Origin: Nocardia sp. CC227C
GTDB taxonomy: Bacteria; Actinomycetota; Actinomycetes; Mycobacteriales; Mycobacteriaceae
Assembly (NCBI RefSeq): GCF_030767025.1
Contig: NZ_JASITE010000008.1
Span: 298,788-362,787 of the forward strand
Direction: 5' to 3'
Length of the DNA: 64,000 bases
The notes below the pieces were generated by a model. It saw only the letters and a list, made by a program, of their open reading frames with translations. It was not told the DNA's origin and searched no databases. The translations under genes and the position numbers were made by a program. Of the stretch, positions 34,478 through 43,400 are shown one piece after another. Positions within the stretch are counted from its first letter, which is position 1. Each line of letters starts with the position of its first letter.

Positions 34478-35587
34478 ATGTCGGTGCGCGAGTCCGCTTC
34501 CACCCGAAACCCGTTCGCCTCCTCCCCCGCTCCCGCGCGGCGGCTGCGCATCTGGGGGGTGGCACTGGCCGCCGCCGCGGCGCTGCCGACCGGTCTGTTG
34601 ACAGGTTGTGCCGAACCGGCCGACGACACCTCCAGCGCCATCGTGCGCACCACCACGAATATCGCGGGCGCGGGTGTGGTCGGCCTGGAGCGCGATACCC
34701 GTACCGCGTGCGCGCTGCCCACCACCGCCGACCCGGCCGCGGGCGAGTCGAGGTCCGTGGACACCACCACCGGAACCGTCGAGGTGCCCGCCGATCCGCG
34801 ACGCATCGTGGTGATCTCCACCCCGGCCCTGGACGCGATCTGCGCGCTGGGGCTGTGGGAGCGGGTGGTCGGCGCGGCCACCGTCACCGGTCCCACACCC
34901 CAGCCCGCCTACCTGGGTACCGGCATCTCCGAGATCCCCGCGGTCGGCATGGTCGGCACGCCCGACCCCGCGCGGATCGCCGCGCTGGATCCGGACGTGA
35001 TCGTCGGCGGCTCGACCGACGGCGCGAACTACGATGCGCTGCGCGGCATCGCGCCCACCGTCCTGGTCTCCGGCGACGGCGGCTGGCAGCGGCAGTTCTC
35101 GGAGATCGCCGCGGCGCTGGGCCGGGAGCGGGCCGCCGACCAGGTGCTCGCCGACTACCGCACCGCGGCCCGCGACACCGGAAACGCGGTGGCCGCCAGC
35201 CTGACCCAGGCGTCGGTGGTGCGCTTCCGCGCCGACGACCTCCAGGTGCTCGGCGGGGACAGCTTCGCCGGACAGGTGCTGGGCGATGCGGGGGTGCAGC
35301 GGCCGACCGCACAGCGCGGCGCGACCTTCGAACTGGCGGATGTGGCGTCCCAGGAGAATCGGGACAAGGTGGAGGGCGACCTAATCTACGTCATGTTCGA
35401 CGGGCCCGAGGGTCGTGACTTCGGCGAATCGCTCATGCGCGGCGACGACTGGAAGGAACTCGCCGCGGTCGCCGACAAACGCACTTTCGCCGTCGACGAC
35501 GTGATCTGGCACGGCAGCGGCGTGACCGCGGCGCGGGCCCTGCTGGAGGACATCCGCAACACCCTCAACGGCTACGTGACCGACTGA
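34478..35587 (+). CDS. fecB: Iron-siderophore ABC transporter substrate-binding lipoprotein
   Basis: A 369-residue class III periplasmic-binding lipoprotein. The N-terminal hydrophobic segment ends in lipobox LTGC. The mature part is of the FecB/FepB type (PRRIVVISTPALDAICALGLWERVVGA, ALDPDVIVGG, later helix-rich C lobe). It matches Rv3044 (fecB), next to ctaD as in M. tuberculosis. No permease is adjacent. The ATG at 34478 follows a -10 element by 7 bases, and a strong hairpin lies behind the stop codon. Confidence 0.9.
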   Translation: MSVRESASTRNPFASSPAPARRLRIWGVALAAAAALPTGLLTGCAEPADDTSSAIVRTTTNIAGAGVVGLERDTRTACALPTTADPAAGESRSVDTTTGTVEVPADPRRIVVISTPALDAICALGLWERVVGAATVTGPTPQPAYLGTGISEIPAVGMVGTPDPARIAALDPDVIVGGSTDGANYDALRGIAPTVLVSGDGGWQRQFSEIAAALGRERAADQVLADYRTAARDTGNAVAASLTQASVVRFRADDLQVLGGDSFAGQVLGDAGVQRPTAQRGATFELADVASQENRDKVEGDLIYVMFDGPEGRDFGESLMRGDDWKELAAVADKRTFAVDDVIWHGSGVTAARALLEDIRNTLNGYVTD

Positions 35588-35597
35588 CCTCGCCCGT

Positions 35598-35626
35598 GGT
35601 GCCGGATGGATTCACCATCCGGCACC
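35598..35626 (+). terminator. Hairpin downstream of fecB
   Basis: A perfect 12-bp stem (GGTGCCGGATGG / CCATCCGGCACC) with a 5-base loop, 10 bases past the fecB stop. Confidence 0.8.
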
Positions 35627-35645
35627 AGGCACACCCTCGACTACG

Positions 35646-35689
35646 TGACGCAACAACTGATTTCGCGAGGATCGGGGTAACTCACCGGG
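35646..35689. repeat. Second copy of a dispersed 43-44-bp element
   Basis: About 80% identical to 6732-6774: both contain ACAACTGATT, then CGCGAG or GGCGAG, then GGGTAACTC and CGGG. It lies between fecB and nrdF, 100 bases past the nrdF stop on the minus strand. Confidence 0.6.
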
Positions 35690-35787
35690 GACGCCCAGCA
35701 TCGGGTCGGCTCCCATCCGCCGGCACGGGTGCCCGACCCATCACGGCACTCAGCCGCCCGCTGAATACCCGGAGAGGCGGGCGAGCT

Positions 35788-36783
35788 CTAGAACTCCCAG
35801 TCCTCGTCCTCGGTGTTGACGGCCTTGCCGATCACGTAGCTCGAACCCGAGCCCGAGAAGAAGTCGTGGTTCTCGTCGGCATTGGGCGACAGCGCCGACA
35901 GGATGGCCGGGTTCACATCGCACTCGTCCTTGGGGAACAGACCCTCGTAGCCGAGGTTCATCAGCGCCTTGTTGGCGTTGTAGCGCAGGAACTTCTTGAC
36001 GTCCTCGGTCAGGCCGACCTCGTCGTAGAGATCCTGGGTGTACTCGACCTCGTTCTCGTACAGCTCGAACAGCAGCTCGAAGGTGTAGGACTTGAGCTCG
36101 TCCTGTTCGGCCTGGGAGACCTGCTCCAGGCCCTTCTGGTACTTGTAGCCGATGTAGTACCCGTGCACGGCCTCGTCGCGGATGATGAGGCGGATCAGGT
36201 CCGCGGTGTTGGTGAGCTTGGCCCGCGAGGACCAGTACATGGGCAGATAGAAGCCGGAGTAGAACAGGAAGCTCTCCAGCAGGGTGGAGGCCACCTTGCG
36301 CTTGAGCGGATCGTCGCCCTGGTAGTAGTCCATGACGATCTGCGCCTTGCGCTGAAGATTGGGATTCTCCTCCGACCAGCGGAAGGCGTCGTCGATCTCC
36401 CGGGTGGAGCACAGCGTGGAGAAGATGGAGCTGTAGCTCTTGGCGTGCACCGACTCCATGAAGGCGATATTGGTGAGCACCGCCTCCTCGTGCGGGGTGA
36501 GCGCGTCCGGGATGAGACTCACCGCGCCGACCGTGCCCTGGATGGTGTCGAGCAGCGTGAGGCCGGTGAAGACCCGCATGGTCAGCTGCTTCTCGTGGGG
36601 GGTCAGCGTGTTCCACGACGGAATGTCATTGGAGACGGGTACCTTCTCGGGCAGCCAGAAGTTGCCCGTCAGTCGGTCCCAGACCTCCGCATCCTTCTCG
36701 TCGGGCACGCGGTTCCAGTTGATCGCCGACACCCGATCGATCACCTTGGTCACACGCATCGTCGTATGCGTCTCAGAGGTCAC
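35788..36783 (-). CDS. nrdF: Class Ib ribonucleotide reductase small subunit
   Basis: A 331-residue NrdF, which holds the dimanganese or diiron tyrosyl radical cofactor for NrdE. Metal-ligand regions are visible in FMESVHAKSYS and in RLIIRDEAVHGYYIGYKYQ. The C-terminal EDEDWEF is the tail that docks on NrdE. The GTG at 36783 is used here; an ATG eight codons later is possible. Two NrdR-type boxes precede it, as at the nrdHIE locus. Matches Rv3048c (nrdF2). Confidence 0.97.
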   Translation of the reverse strand: MTSETHTTMRVTKVIDRVSAINWNRVPDEKDAEVWDRLTGNFWLPEKVPVSNDIPSWNTLTPHEKQLTMRVFTGLTLLDTIQGTVGAVSLIPDALTPHEEAVLTNIAFMESVHAKSYSSIFSTLCSTREIDDAFRWSEENPNLQRKAQIVMDYYQGDDPLKRKVASTLLESFLFYSGFYLPMYWSSRAKLTNTADLIRLIIRDEAVHGYYIGYKYQKGLEQVSQAEQDELKSYTFELLFELYENEVEYTQDLYDEVGLTEDVKKFLRYNANKALMNLGYEGLFPKDECDVNPAILSALSPNADENHDFFSGSGSSYVIGKAVNTEDEDWEF

Positions 36784-36829
36784 GCCCGTTCACTCACCCT
36801 TCCCAGCTCACCGGATTCTCTTGCCCTGG

Positions 36830-36877
36830 ACACTACTACTTGTGGCGGACAAAGTATTACAGCACAAGGTGTTGTGT
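36830..36877 (-). promoter_or_regulatory. Paired NrdR-type boxes upstream of nrdF
   Basis: ACACTACTACTTGTGG (36830-36845) and GCACAAGGTGTTGTGT (36862-36877) match the NrdR palindrome and begin 32 bases apart, which is three helical turns, the usual spacing. The minus-strand TAGTGT inside the proximal box can serve as the -10 element, so bound NrdR would block the promoter. Confidence 0.85.
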
Positions 36878-36932
36878 CGTTCGGTGTCCTGGGGTGATAG
36901 CCGAGCGGCCACCCGTGCACTCTGTCACAGCA

Positions 36933-36966
36933 CCTTCGGGCGGCTATCGGCGGGACCGCCCGAAGG
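36933..36966 (-). terminator. Hairpin downstream of mgtE
   Basis: CCTTCGGGCGG (36933-36943) pairs with CCGCCCGAAGG (36956-36966), a perfect 11-bp stem with a 12-base loop, 23 bases past the mgtE stop. Confidence 0.7.
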
Positions 36967-36989
36967 TTTGCCGATCGGATGCCGGGCGC

Positions 36990-38672
36990 TCAGATGCCCA
37001 GCACCAGCTTGGCGGTGCTGAAGTAGATGATCAGCCCGGTCGCGTCCACCAGGGTGGTGACCATCGGGGCCGAGATGACCGCGGGGTCGATGCGCAGCTT
37101 CTTGGCCAGCAGCGGCATGGTGCCGCCGATGGTGGCCGCCCACGCGCAGATGAGCACCAGCGTAATCCCCACCACCGCGGCGATTTCCATGCCGACGAAG
37201 AGTCCGCCGATCACCACGCCGATCAGCGCCAGCATGGTGCCGAGCAGCAGCCCCACCCGGCATTCGCGCCACACCACCCGGAACAGATCCGAGCCCCGCA
37301 CCTCACCCACCGCCACCGCGCGCACACAGGAGGTGGCGGCCTGCGCGCCGGCATTGCCGCCCGCACCGATGATCAGCGGGATGAACAGCGCCAGATGCGC
37401 GGCCTGTTCGAGGGTGCCCTCGAACAGGTCGGTGACCGAGACCGTCAGGGTGGCCGCCACCAGCAGCAGCGTCAGCCACATGGCGCGGTAGCGCGCCAGC
37501 TGGAAGACGCCCGCCGCCATGTAGTGCCCCTCCCAGGGCGCGGCACCGGCCTGGCGGGCCACGTCCTCGGAGTCGGCGGCCTCGATGACCTCGATGGCGT
37601 CGTCGATGGTGAGCAGGCCGACGAGACGGTCCTCGCTGTCCACCACCGGCAGGTTGATGAGATTGGCCCCCTGCATGAGGCGGGCGGCCTTCTCCGCCGA
37701 GTCGGTGGCGCGCACGAACACCGGTTCGGCCGCCACCAGATCGGCGATCATGGCGTCCGGGGAGGAGAGCACCAGATCGCGCAGTTCCACCACGCCGATG
37801 ATGCGGCGGCCGCCGTCCACCACCGGCAGGGTGTAGACGGTCTCGGCGTTGCCGCCCTTGGTGCGCACCCACTGCAGCGCCTGCACGACCGGCAGATTAC
37901 GCGGCAGCGCAACGACTTCCGGCGTCATGTAGTAGCCGACGGACCCCTCGGGGTAGCCGAGCAGCTGCGCGGTCATGCGCCGTTCGCGCGGGCTGAGGCC
38001 GGCCAGCACCTTCTTGGCGACCTTGGCGGGGGCCTCGCGCAGCATGCGGGCGCGGTCGTCGGGATCCATCTCCTCGACCAGCTCCCGGAAGCGCTCGTCT
38101 CGCAGCCCGCTCAGAATCTGCTGCTGGTCAACGGGTTCCAGCTCCTCGAAGACGTCGAGGGCACGGTCCTTGTCGAGCAGCCGGAACACCATCCCGGCGG
38201 TCACGGCGTCCATGCGGGCGAGTTCGTCGGCGATCACGTGCGGGGCGTGATCGTCCAGCCACTCCAGGGTGGGGCCGACGCGATGGGGGTCGACGATATC
38301 GCGCAGCGGGACATAGGGCGCGCGGTCGTCCTCGTGCGCGGAGGCGGACTGCTGCGCCGGAACATCTTGCGCGGCAGCGTATTCCGATCCGTTCTCGCCG
38401 GTGCGGGGACCGTTCTCGCGGTCGGGCAGCATGCCGTCGGATGCGGCCCGCATGTGCGCGCGACCGGGCAGCGCGAGGTCGCTGCCGAGCGATGCGGCTT
38501 CGCGGTCGGGCAGCGCGGTCTCACGACCCGGCCGCGCCGTATCGCGGTGGGTCGGCGCCGGGTCGCGGTAGGGCGCCGCCGACGCGCACGGGGGCGATAC
38601 CGCCTCGCGATCGGTCAGCGGGGTGAATGCGGGCAACGTCGACGGAGCGACGTGCAGATCTGTCTGCGTCAT
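36990..38672 (-). CDS. mgtE: MgtE family magnesium transporter
   Basis: A 560-residue MgtE-type Mg2+ channel. In order: a low-complexity Arg/Glu/Asp-rich N-terminal extension of about 110 residues, the MgtE N domain (helical, with EELEPVDQQQILSGL...), two CBS domains that sense Mg2+ (VYTLPVVDGGRRIIGVVELRDL; INLPVVDSEDRLVGLLTIDDA), and a membrane domain with the pore motif GAGGNAGAQ. The ATG at 38672 has GAGG 7 bases upstream. A translated-looking leader ORF lies 100 bases upstream, suggesting control of expression as well as of gating. Confidence 0.92.
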   Translation of the reverse strand: MTQTDLHVAPSTLPAFTPLTDREAVSPPCASAAPYRDPAPTHRDTARPGRETALPDREAASLGSDLALPGRAHMRAASDGMLPDRENGPRTGENGSEYAAAQDVPAQQSASAHEDDRAPYVPLRDIVDPHRVGPTLEWLDDHAPHVIADELARMDAVTAGMVFRLLDKDRALDVFEELEPVDQQQILSGLRDERFRELVEEMDPDDRARMLREAPAKVAKKVLAGLSPRERRMTAQLLGYPEGSVGYYMTPEVVALPRNLPVVQALQWVRTKGGNAETVYTLPVVDGGRRIIGVVELRDLVLSSPDAMIADLVAAEPVFVRATDSAEKAARLMQGANLINLPVVDSEDRLVGLLTIDDAIEVIEAADSEDVARQAGAAPWEGHYMAAGVFQLARYRAMWLTLLLVAATLTVSVTDLFEGTLEQAAHLALFIPLIIGAGGNAGAQAATSCVRAVAVGEVRGSDLFRVVWRECRVGLLLGTMLALIGVVIGGLFVGMEIAAVVGITLVLICAWAATIGGTMPLLAKKLRIDPAVISAPMVTTLVDATGLIIYFSTAKLVLGI

Positions 38673-38754
38673 GACGGAACCTCGGCCGGGCAGGCGAGTA
38701 AAGGGGGTGAACGAGGGCATACACCTGGTTTCACACCGCGAGGCACCGACCCGA

Positions 38755-38783
38755 CCGCGGCAGTCCTACTGCCCTATCCGCGG
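38755..38783 (-). promoter_or_regulatory. Hairpin overlapping the end of the mgtE leader ORF
   Basis: On the minus strand CCGCGG (38783-38778) pairs with CCGCGG (38760-38755), and inside it CAGT pairs with ACTG. The 5' arm includes the last sense codons and reaches the stop of the leader ORF, so a ribosome finishing that ORF would open the stem. Confidence 0.5.
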
Positions 38784-38833
38784 AACGAGGGGACGGCGCC
38801 GCGCGGCCTTCGACTGGGGGGTTCGCTGCGCAT
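38774..38833 (-). CDS. mgtE leader peptide
   Basis: A 19-codon ORF encoding MRSEPPSRRPRGAVPSFRG. It is preceded by GGAGGAGG with an 8-base spacer, the strongest ribosome binding site I saw in the window. The peptide has an acidic-proline start (SEPP) followed by arginines, which resembles the plan of Salmonella MgtL (EPDPTPLPRRR) that senses Mg2+ through ribosome instability. The stop codon lies in a hairpin, 101 bases before the mgtE start. Function is inferred from arrangement only. Confidence 0.6.
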   Translation of the reverse strand: MRSEPPSRRPRGAVPSFRG

Positions 38834-38911
38834 GCAACCCACCTCCTCCATCGTCGCCGTGCACCGTCAGAGACCACTCGCCATATTGCGAGCGCAAAAA
38901 TCATCCTCGTG

Positions 38912-38917
38912 CAGAAT
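38912..38917 (-). promoter_or_regulatory. Possible -10 element for mgtE
   Basis: TATTCT on the minus strand, with TTAGGC about 18 bases upstream as a weak -35. It would start a leader of about 230 bases including the leader ORF. Confidence 0.35.
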
Positions 38918-39078
38918 ACAACCCACGGACAAACCGGCCTAACCCACAGGCCACATGTGGGCAGCGACACGCCACCGCGGCGACGGGGACCGGACCGTGG
39001 CCGACGATGCGGGGCAGTGCGCGGGCCGCGCAGGCGGCGGCATCGCGCGGATGCTCGCACCGCCGATTCCGCTCGCGG

Positions 39079-39522
39079 TCAGGCGTGGTGGTCGACGATG
39101 GTGCGGAGCAGGCGGATGAGGTGGCGTTGCTCCTCGCCGGTGAGGGGAGCCAGGAGTTCGGCCTGGGCGGTGCGGACGAGGGTGTCGAGCGTGTCGAGGT
39201 GGCGGCGGCCGGAATCGGTGAGGTGCACCAGATTCCGGCGGCGGTCCCGGGTATCGGGGGCGCGTTCGACGTATCCGCCGCGCTCCAGATCGGTGATGGC
39301 GGCGGTGACATCACTGCGGTCGAGTCCGATACGACGCCCGAGTTCGGCCTGACTGGTCGGCCCGGCTTCGTCGAGCGCCGCCAGCAGCGAGAAGTGGTAG
39401 CGGTGCGCGACATCGGCGGAGCTCAGCCGTTCGCCGACGATCCGCTGCCCCTGAGCGGCGCTCCGAGCGAGCAGCCAGGTCGGCAGCGAACGCAGTCGGC
39501 GCGGCGCGGTGCGGGGATCCAC
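39079..39522 (-). CDS. MarR family transcriptional regulator
   Basis: A 147-residue MarR regulator with a winged helix (TSQAELGRRIGLDRSDVTAAITDLERGGYVERAPDTRDRRRNLVHLT). The GTG at 39522 is 6 bases behind a TAGGCT -10 element. A TGTTGG/CCAACA dyad lies 30 bases upstream, in the gap to the DJ-1/PfpI gene. That gene, in the same direction, is the obvious candidate partner. Confidence 0.92.
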   Translation of the reverse strand: MDPRTAPRRLRSLPTWLLARSAAQGQRIVGERLSSADVAHRYHFSLLAALDEAGPTSQAELGRRIGLDRSDVTAAITDLERGGYVERAPDTRDRRRNLVHLTDSGRRHLDTLDTLVRTAQAELLAPLTGEEQRHLIRLLRTIVDHHA

Positions 39523-39528
39523 GAACTC

Positions 39529-39534
39529 AGCCTA
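39529..39534 (-). promoter_or_regulatory. -10 element TAGGCT of marR, leaderless start
   Basis: On the minus strand TAGGCT ends 6 bases before the GTG at 39522. Confidence 0.6.
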
Positions 39535-39551
39535 GACCACCGTGCCTTCAT

Positions 39552-39568
39552 TGTTGGTCTTGCCAACA
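39552..39568. promoter_or_regulatory. Candidate MarR operator
   Basis: TGTTGG (39552-39557) and CCAACA (39563-39568) with a 5-base spacer, immediately upstream of the marR -10 element. Confidence 0.55.
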
Positions 39569-39608
39569 TTCTCGCCGGATCACGGAACAGCCGCCCCCGC
39601 TGGTGTTC

Positions 39609-40307
39609 TCAGCGGACCAGCCGGGCGAGCTGGCCGGTGTCGGCGCGGGATTCGGCGGTCGGGTCGACCGAGCCGATCTCCCAGTCCGCGCCGTCCGGCC
39701 ACTCGGTGCCGGTCGGCGGATCGGGGTCGTACTGGATGCCGCGGCGCACCCATTGGGCGCGCTCCTTGCCCGCCAGCCGCTGCACCAGATGGAGGGCCAT
39801 GTCGATCCCCGCGGACACACCGGCGGCGGTGATGATGTCGCCGTCGTCGACGAACCGTTCGTCACGCCGCACGTCGATGGTCGGGTCCAGCTGCGCCAGC
39901 ACGTCCATGGACAGCCAGTGCGTGGTCGCCGGTCGCCCGTGCAGCAGCCCGGCGGCGGCCAGTACCAGCGATCCGGTGCACACGCTGGTGACGAGCGGGA
40001 TCTTGTCCCGGAACCGGCGCACACAGGCGAGCACGGCGTCGTCCCGCAGCATCCACCGGGTGCCCTTGCCCCCGGGGAACACCACGACGTCCATGGGCGG
40101 CGCGTCGGCCAGGGAGCAGTCGGGAATCACCTTCAGTCCCTTGGCGGATTCGACGCTCTCCCCGTGCCGCGAGAAGGTGAACACCTCCCAGCCGTCCTCC
40201 GGACACAGCTTCGTCCAGAAGGCGAGGACCTCCCAGGGCCCCGCGAAATCCAGCTCCTCGACACCGTTGAACAGCAGAATCCCAATTCGCCGCGTCCCAT
40301 CGGTCAC
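39609..40307 (-). CDS. DJ-1/PfpI (isonitrile hydratase-like) family protein
   Basis: A 232-residue protein of the glutamine amidotransferase-like DJ-1/PfpI superfamily. The nucleophile elbow is LVTSVCTGSLVLAAAGLL, with Cys in the expected position, and the N-terminal Glu in LFNGVEELDFAGPWEVL is the partner residue of this group. Members include isonitrile hydratases and AraC-like regulator domains; no HTH is present here. It lies 86 bases upstream of marR in the same direction. Substrate unknown. Confidence 0.82.
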   Translation of the reverse strand: MTDGTRRIGILLFNGVEELDFAGPWEVLAFWTKLCPEDGWEVFTFSRHGESVESAKGLKVIPDCSLADAPPMDVVVFPGGKGTRWMLRDDAVLACVRRFRDKIPLVTSVCTGSLVLAAAGLLHGRPATTHWLSMDVLAQLDPTIDVRRDERFVDDGDIITAAGVSAGIDMALHLVQRLAGKERAQWVRRGIQYDPDPPTGTEWPDGADWEIGSVDPTAESRADTGQLARLVR

Positions 40308-40351
40308 GGCAGAGATGGTGTCAGCACCGACGCCGTTCCCCGGTTAGAAAC

Positions 40352-40393
40352 GCCGAGGGCGCTCCCGGTTCGCGTACCGGAAGCGCCCTCGGC
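40352..40393 (-). terminator. Long hairpin downstream of nrdE
   Basis: GCCGAGGGCGCT pairs with AGCGCCCTCGGC, and inside CCGGT pairs with ACCGG around TCGCGT, with one C-A mismatch: 17 paired bases in a 42-base structure, 12 bases past the nrdE stop. Confidence 0.85.
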
Positions 40394-40405
40394 TCGTCGC
40401 TCGGC

Positions 40406-43400
40406 TCAGAGCATGCAGCTCACGCAGCCCTCGACTTCGGTGCCCTCCAGGGCCATCTGGCGGATGCGGATGTAGTAGAGGGTCTTGATGCCCTTGCGCC
40501 AGGCGTAGATCTGGGCCTTGTTGACGTCGCGGGTGGTGGCGCTGTCCTTGAAGAACAGCGTCAGCGACAGGCCCTGGTCCACGTGCTGGGTGGCGGCGGC
40601 GTAGGTGTCGATGACCTTCTCGTAGCCGATGTCGTAGGCGTCCTCGAAGTAGTCGAGATTGTCGTTGGTGAGGTAGGGGGCCGGGTAGTAGACGCGGCCG
40701 ATCTTGCCTTCCTTGCGGATCTCGATCTTGGAGGCGATCGGGTGGATCGAGCTGGTGGAGTGGTTGATGTAGGAGATGGAGCCGGTCGGCGGCACGGCCT
40801 GCAGGTTCTGGTTGTAGATGCCGTACTGCATGACCGACGCCTTCAGTTCGCGCCAGTCGTCCTGGGTGGGGATGTGCACGTCCGCGTCGGCGAAGATCTG
40901 GCGCACCCGCTCGGTCTTGGGCTCCCACGCCTGCTCGGTGTACTTGTCGAAGTACTCGCCCGAGGCGTATTTGGACTCCGGGAAGCCGCCGAAGTACGTG
41001 CCGCGTTCCTTGGCGATGAGATTCGACGCCCGCACCGCGTGGTAGGCGATGGTGTAGAAGTAGATGTTCGTGAAGTCGACGCCCTCTTCGGAACCGTAGT
41101 AGACGCGCTCGCGCGCCAGGTAGCCGTGCAGGTTCATCTGGCCGAGGCCGATGGCGTGGGATTCGTTGTTGCCCTGCTCGATCGACGGCACCGAGTGGAT
41201 GTGCGTCTGATCCGACACCGCGGTGAGCGCGCGAATGGCGGTCTCCACGGTCTTGCCGAAGTCCGGCGAGTCCATGGTCTTGGCGATGTTCAGCGATCCC
41301 AGGTTGCAGGAGATGTCCTTGCCCACCTTGGAATACGAGAGATCGTCGTTGAACTCCGAGGGCGTGGAGACCTGGAGGATCTCCGAGCACAGGTTGGAGT
41401 GGGTGATCTTGCCCTTGATCGGGTTCGACCGGTTCACCGTGTCCTCGTACATGATGTACGGGTAGCCGGACTCGAACTGCAGCTCGGCGATGGTCTGGAA
41501 GAACTCGCGCGCCTTGATCTTCGACTTGCGGATGCGCTTGTCGTCGACCATCTCGTAGTACTTCTCGGTGACATTGATGTCGGCGAACGGCACGCCGTAG
41601 ATGCGCTCCACGTCGTACGGCGAGAACAGGTACATGTCCTCGTTCTTCTTCGCCAGCTCGAAGGTGATGTCCGGGATCACCACGCCCAGCGACAGCGTCT
41701 TGATGCGGATCTTCTCGTCCGCGTTCTCCCGCTTGGTGTCGAGGAAGCGGTAGATGTCGGGGTGGTGGGCGTGCAGGTACACCGCACCCGCGCCCTGGCG
41801 CGCACCGAGCTGGTTGGCGTAGGAGAACGAGTCCTCCAGCAGCTTCATGATCGGGATGACGCCCGAGGACTGGTTCTCGATCTTCTTGATCGGAGCGCCG
41901 GCCTCACGAATATTGCTGAGCAGCAACGCGACTCCGCCGCCGCGCTTGGACAGCTGCAGGGCGGAGTTGATGGAGCGCCCGATGGACTCCATATTGTCCT
42001 CGATGCGCAGCAGGAAGCAATTGTGCACCACCGTGCCGCGAATAGCGTAGGTGTGGGTTCCTTCCACATGCAGGTTGTAGACCTGCTCCGGAGTTTCCTC
42101 GGTTCGCGCGATTTCCCGGATACCGTACACATGCCGCCCGTGCACAACCTGGTACGTTGTCCGCTTCGTGCCCTTGCGACCCACGTAGTTGTGCAGATTC
42201 TTGCCTACATCGAGGATGAAGTCTTCGTTCACGCCCGGCACACCCGGAACGAACACCTGGCCGGTGTCGTTGCCCGCCTGATTCGCATACCGGCGCACTG
42301 TCGAAACGATCCCCAAACGCCGAAGAATCAGCTGTACCTGGTCCACCAGTTCGGGATTCACCAGATCCAGCACGAGCCCACCGTTGGTGCAACAGCCGTC
42401 TCCACGATACAAACCGGCGAGGAGTCCACGCTGAAAGTCCTCGTTCGCTGTCAGGACATCATGAGTCAGCCGCTTTGTGCTGTATCCGGTTCCGGCCAGG
42501 GACAGCATCAGCGAGGCCACGATCTTGCTGTTGCACACCATGCGAACCGAATGATCGGACTGGTTCGCGTGCGCACTGAGATCGACGGCGAACACCTGCT
42601 TGAATGCAGCCGAAAGCTCCTCCTGATACGCGGTCTCATGCGCACCGAGAGTGAAATGGACGCCGTTCGGAACCGTGCTGCCGGTTCGCCTCGAGACGTG
42701 CCCCTCCGCGACGTACCATCCCAGGATGAGGCCGAGTTCGTAGGACTCCTCGACATAACGGTTGACCGCCACGAATCCCTGCCGGTGCCGTTGCTTGTTC
42801 CGATGCTTCGCATCGACATTCACCTTGCGAATCAGGCCGTCGACCTCTTCGAAGGTCCCTTCCCCGACGTGGTTCATCAGGTCGTGCGTTCGCCGCTCAC
42901 GCACTTCCAGGGGCGCGGCAGTGACAATGAAGTCCGAAGGATGGACATCCTGGGCGGCGAGCCACACGAATCCGTTGAAAGGGTCGGCGCCGTCACCGTC
43001 GATCAGTGTATCGACGTCTCGCGTGGTCCACACGAGGATCGGATGCTCAGGCGTGCATCGAATGGGCTCCTTGTGACCGAAATGGGAAAGCGACACCAGC
43101 GCTTGATCGTTCGGGTTCTCGACGACCGCCTCCACCGCGGCGTAGGTCCCGTCGTGGGAGAGCACCCGGTCCCCAGGGCGCAGCGTCTCGATGGCTCGCG
43201 GACCGTCAATGGTGTCCACCGGGGTTCCGGCAGGGAAGCAGGATACCGGCTCGCCGCGCTGCTTCTTGCCCGAGTTGAGGAAGGTCGGGGTGGCGGGCTG
43301 GAAGCGGCCCTCCATGATCTCCTCGACCAGTTCCGAGGCCAGGATCTCGTCTCCGTCGGCCAGGGTCAGCGCGACCATGCACACGCGATCCTCGAAGCGC

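Larger units (their letters stand above)
38673..39078. other. mgtE leader and promoter region
   Basis: About 400 bases between marR (3' end at 39079) and mgtE. It contains a possible minus-strand -10 element TATTCT at 38912-38917, a leader ORF at 38774-38833 and a hairpin at 38755-38783. If that promoter is used the leader is about 230 bases. I find no M-box (ykoK) consensus. Confidence 0.5.

Noticed and set aside
38673..38911. M-box (ykoK) Mg2+ riboswitch ahead of mgtE
   Set aside because: The leader length would fit, but I could not find the conserved M-box segments. The leader ORF with a hairpin explains the region better.
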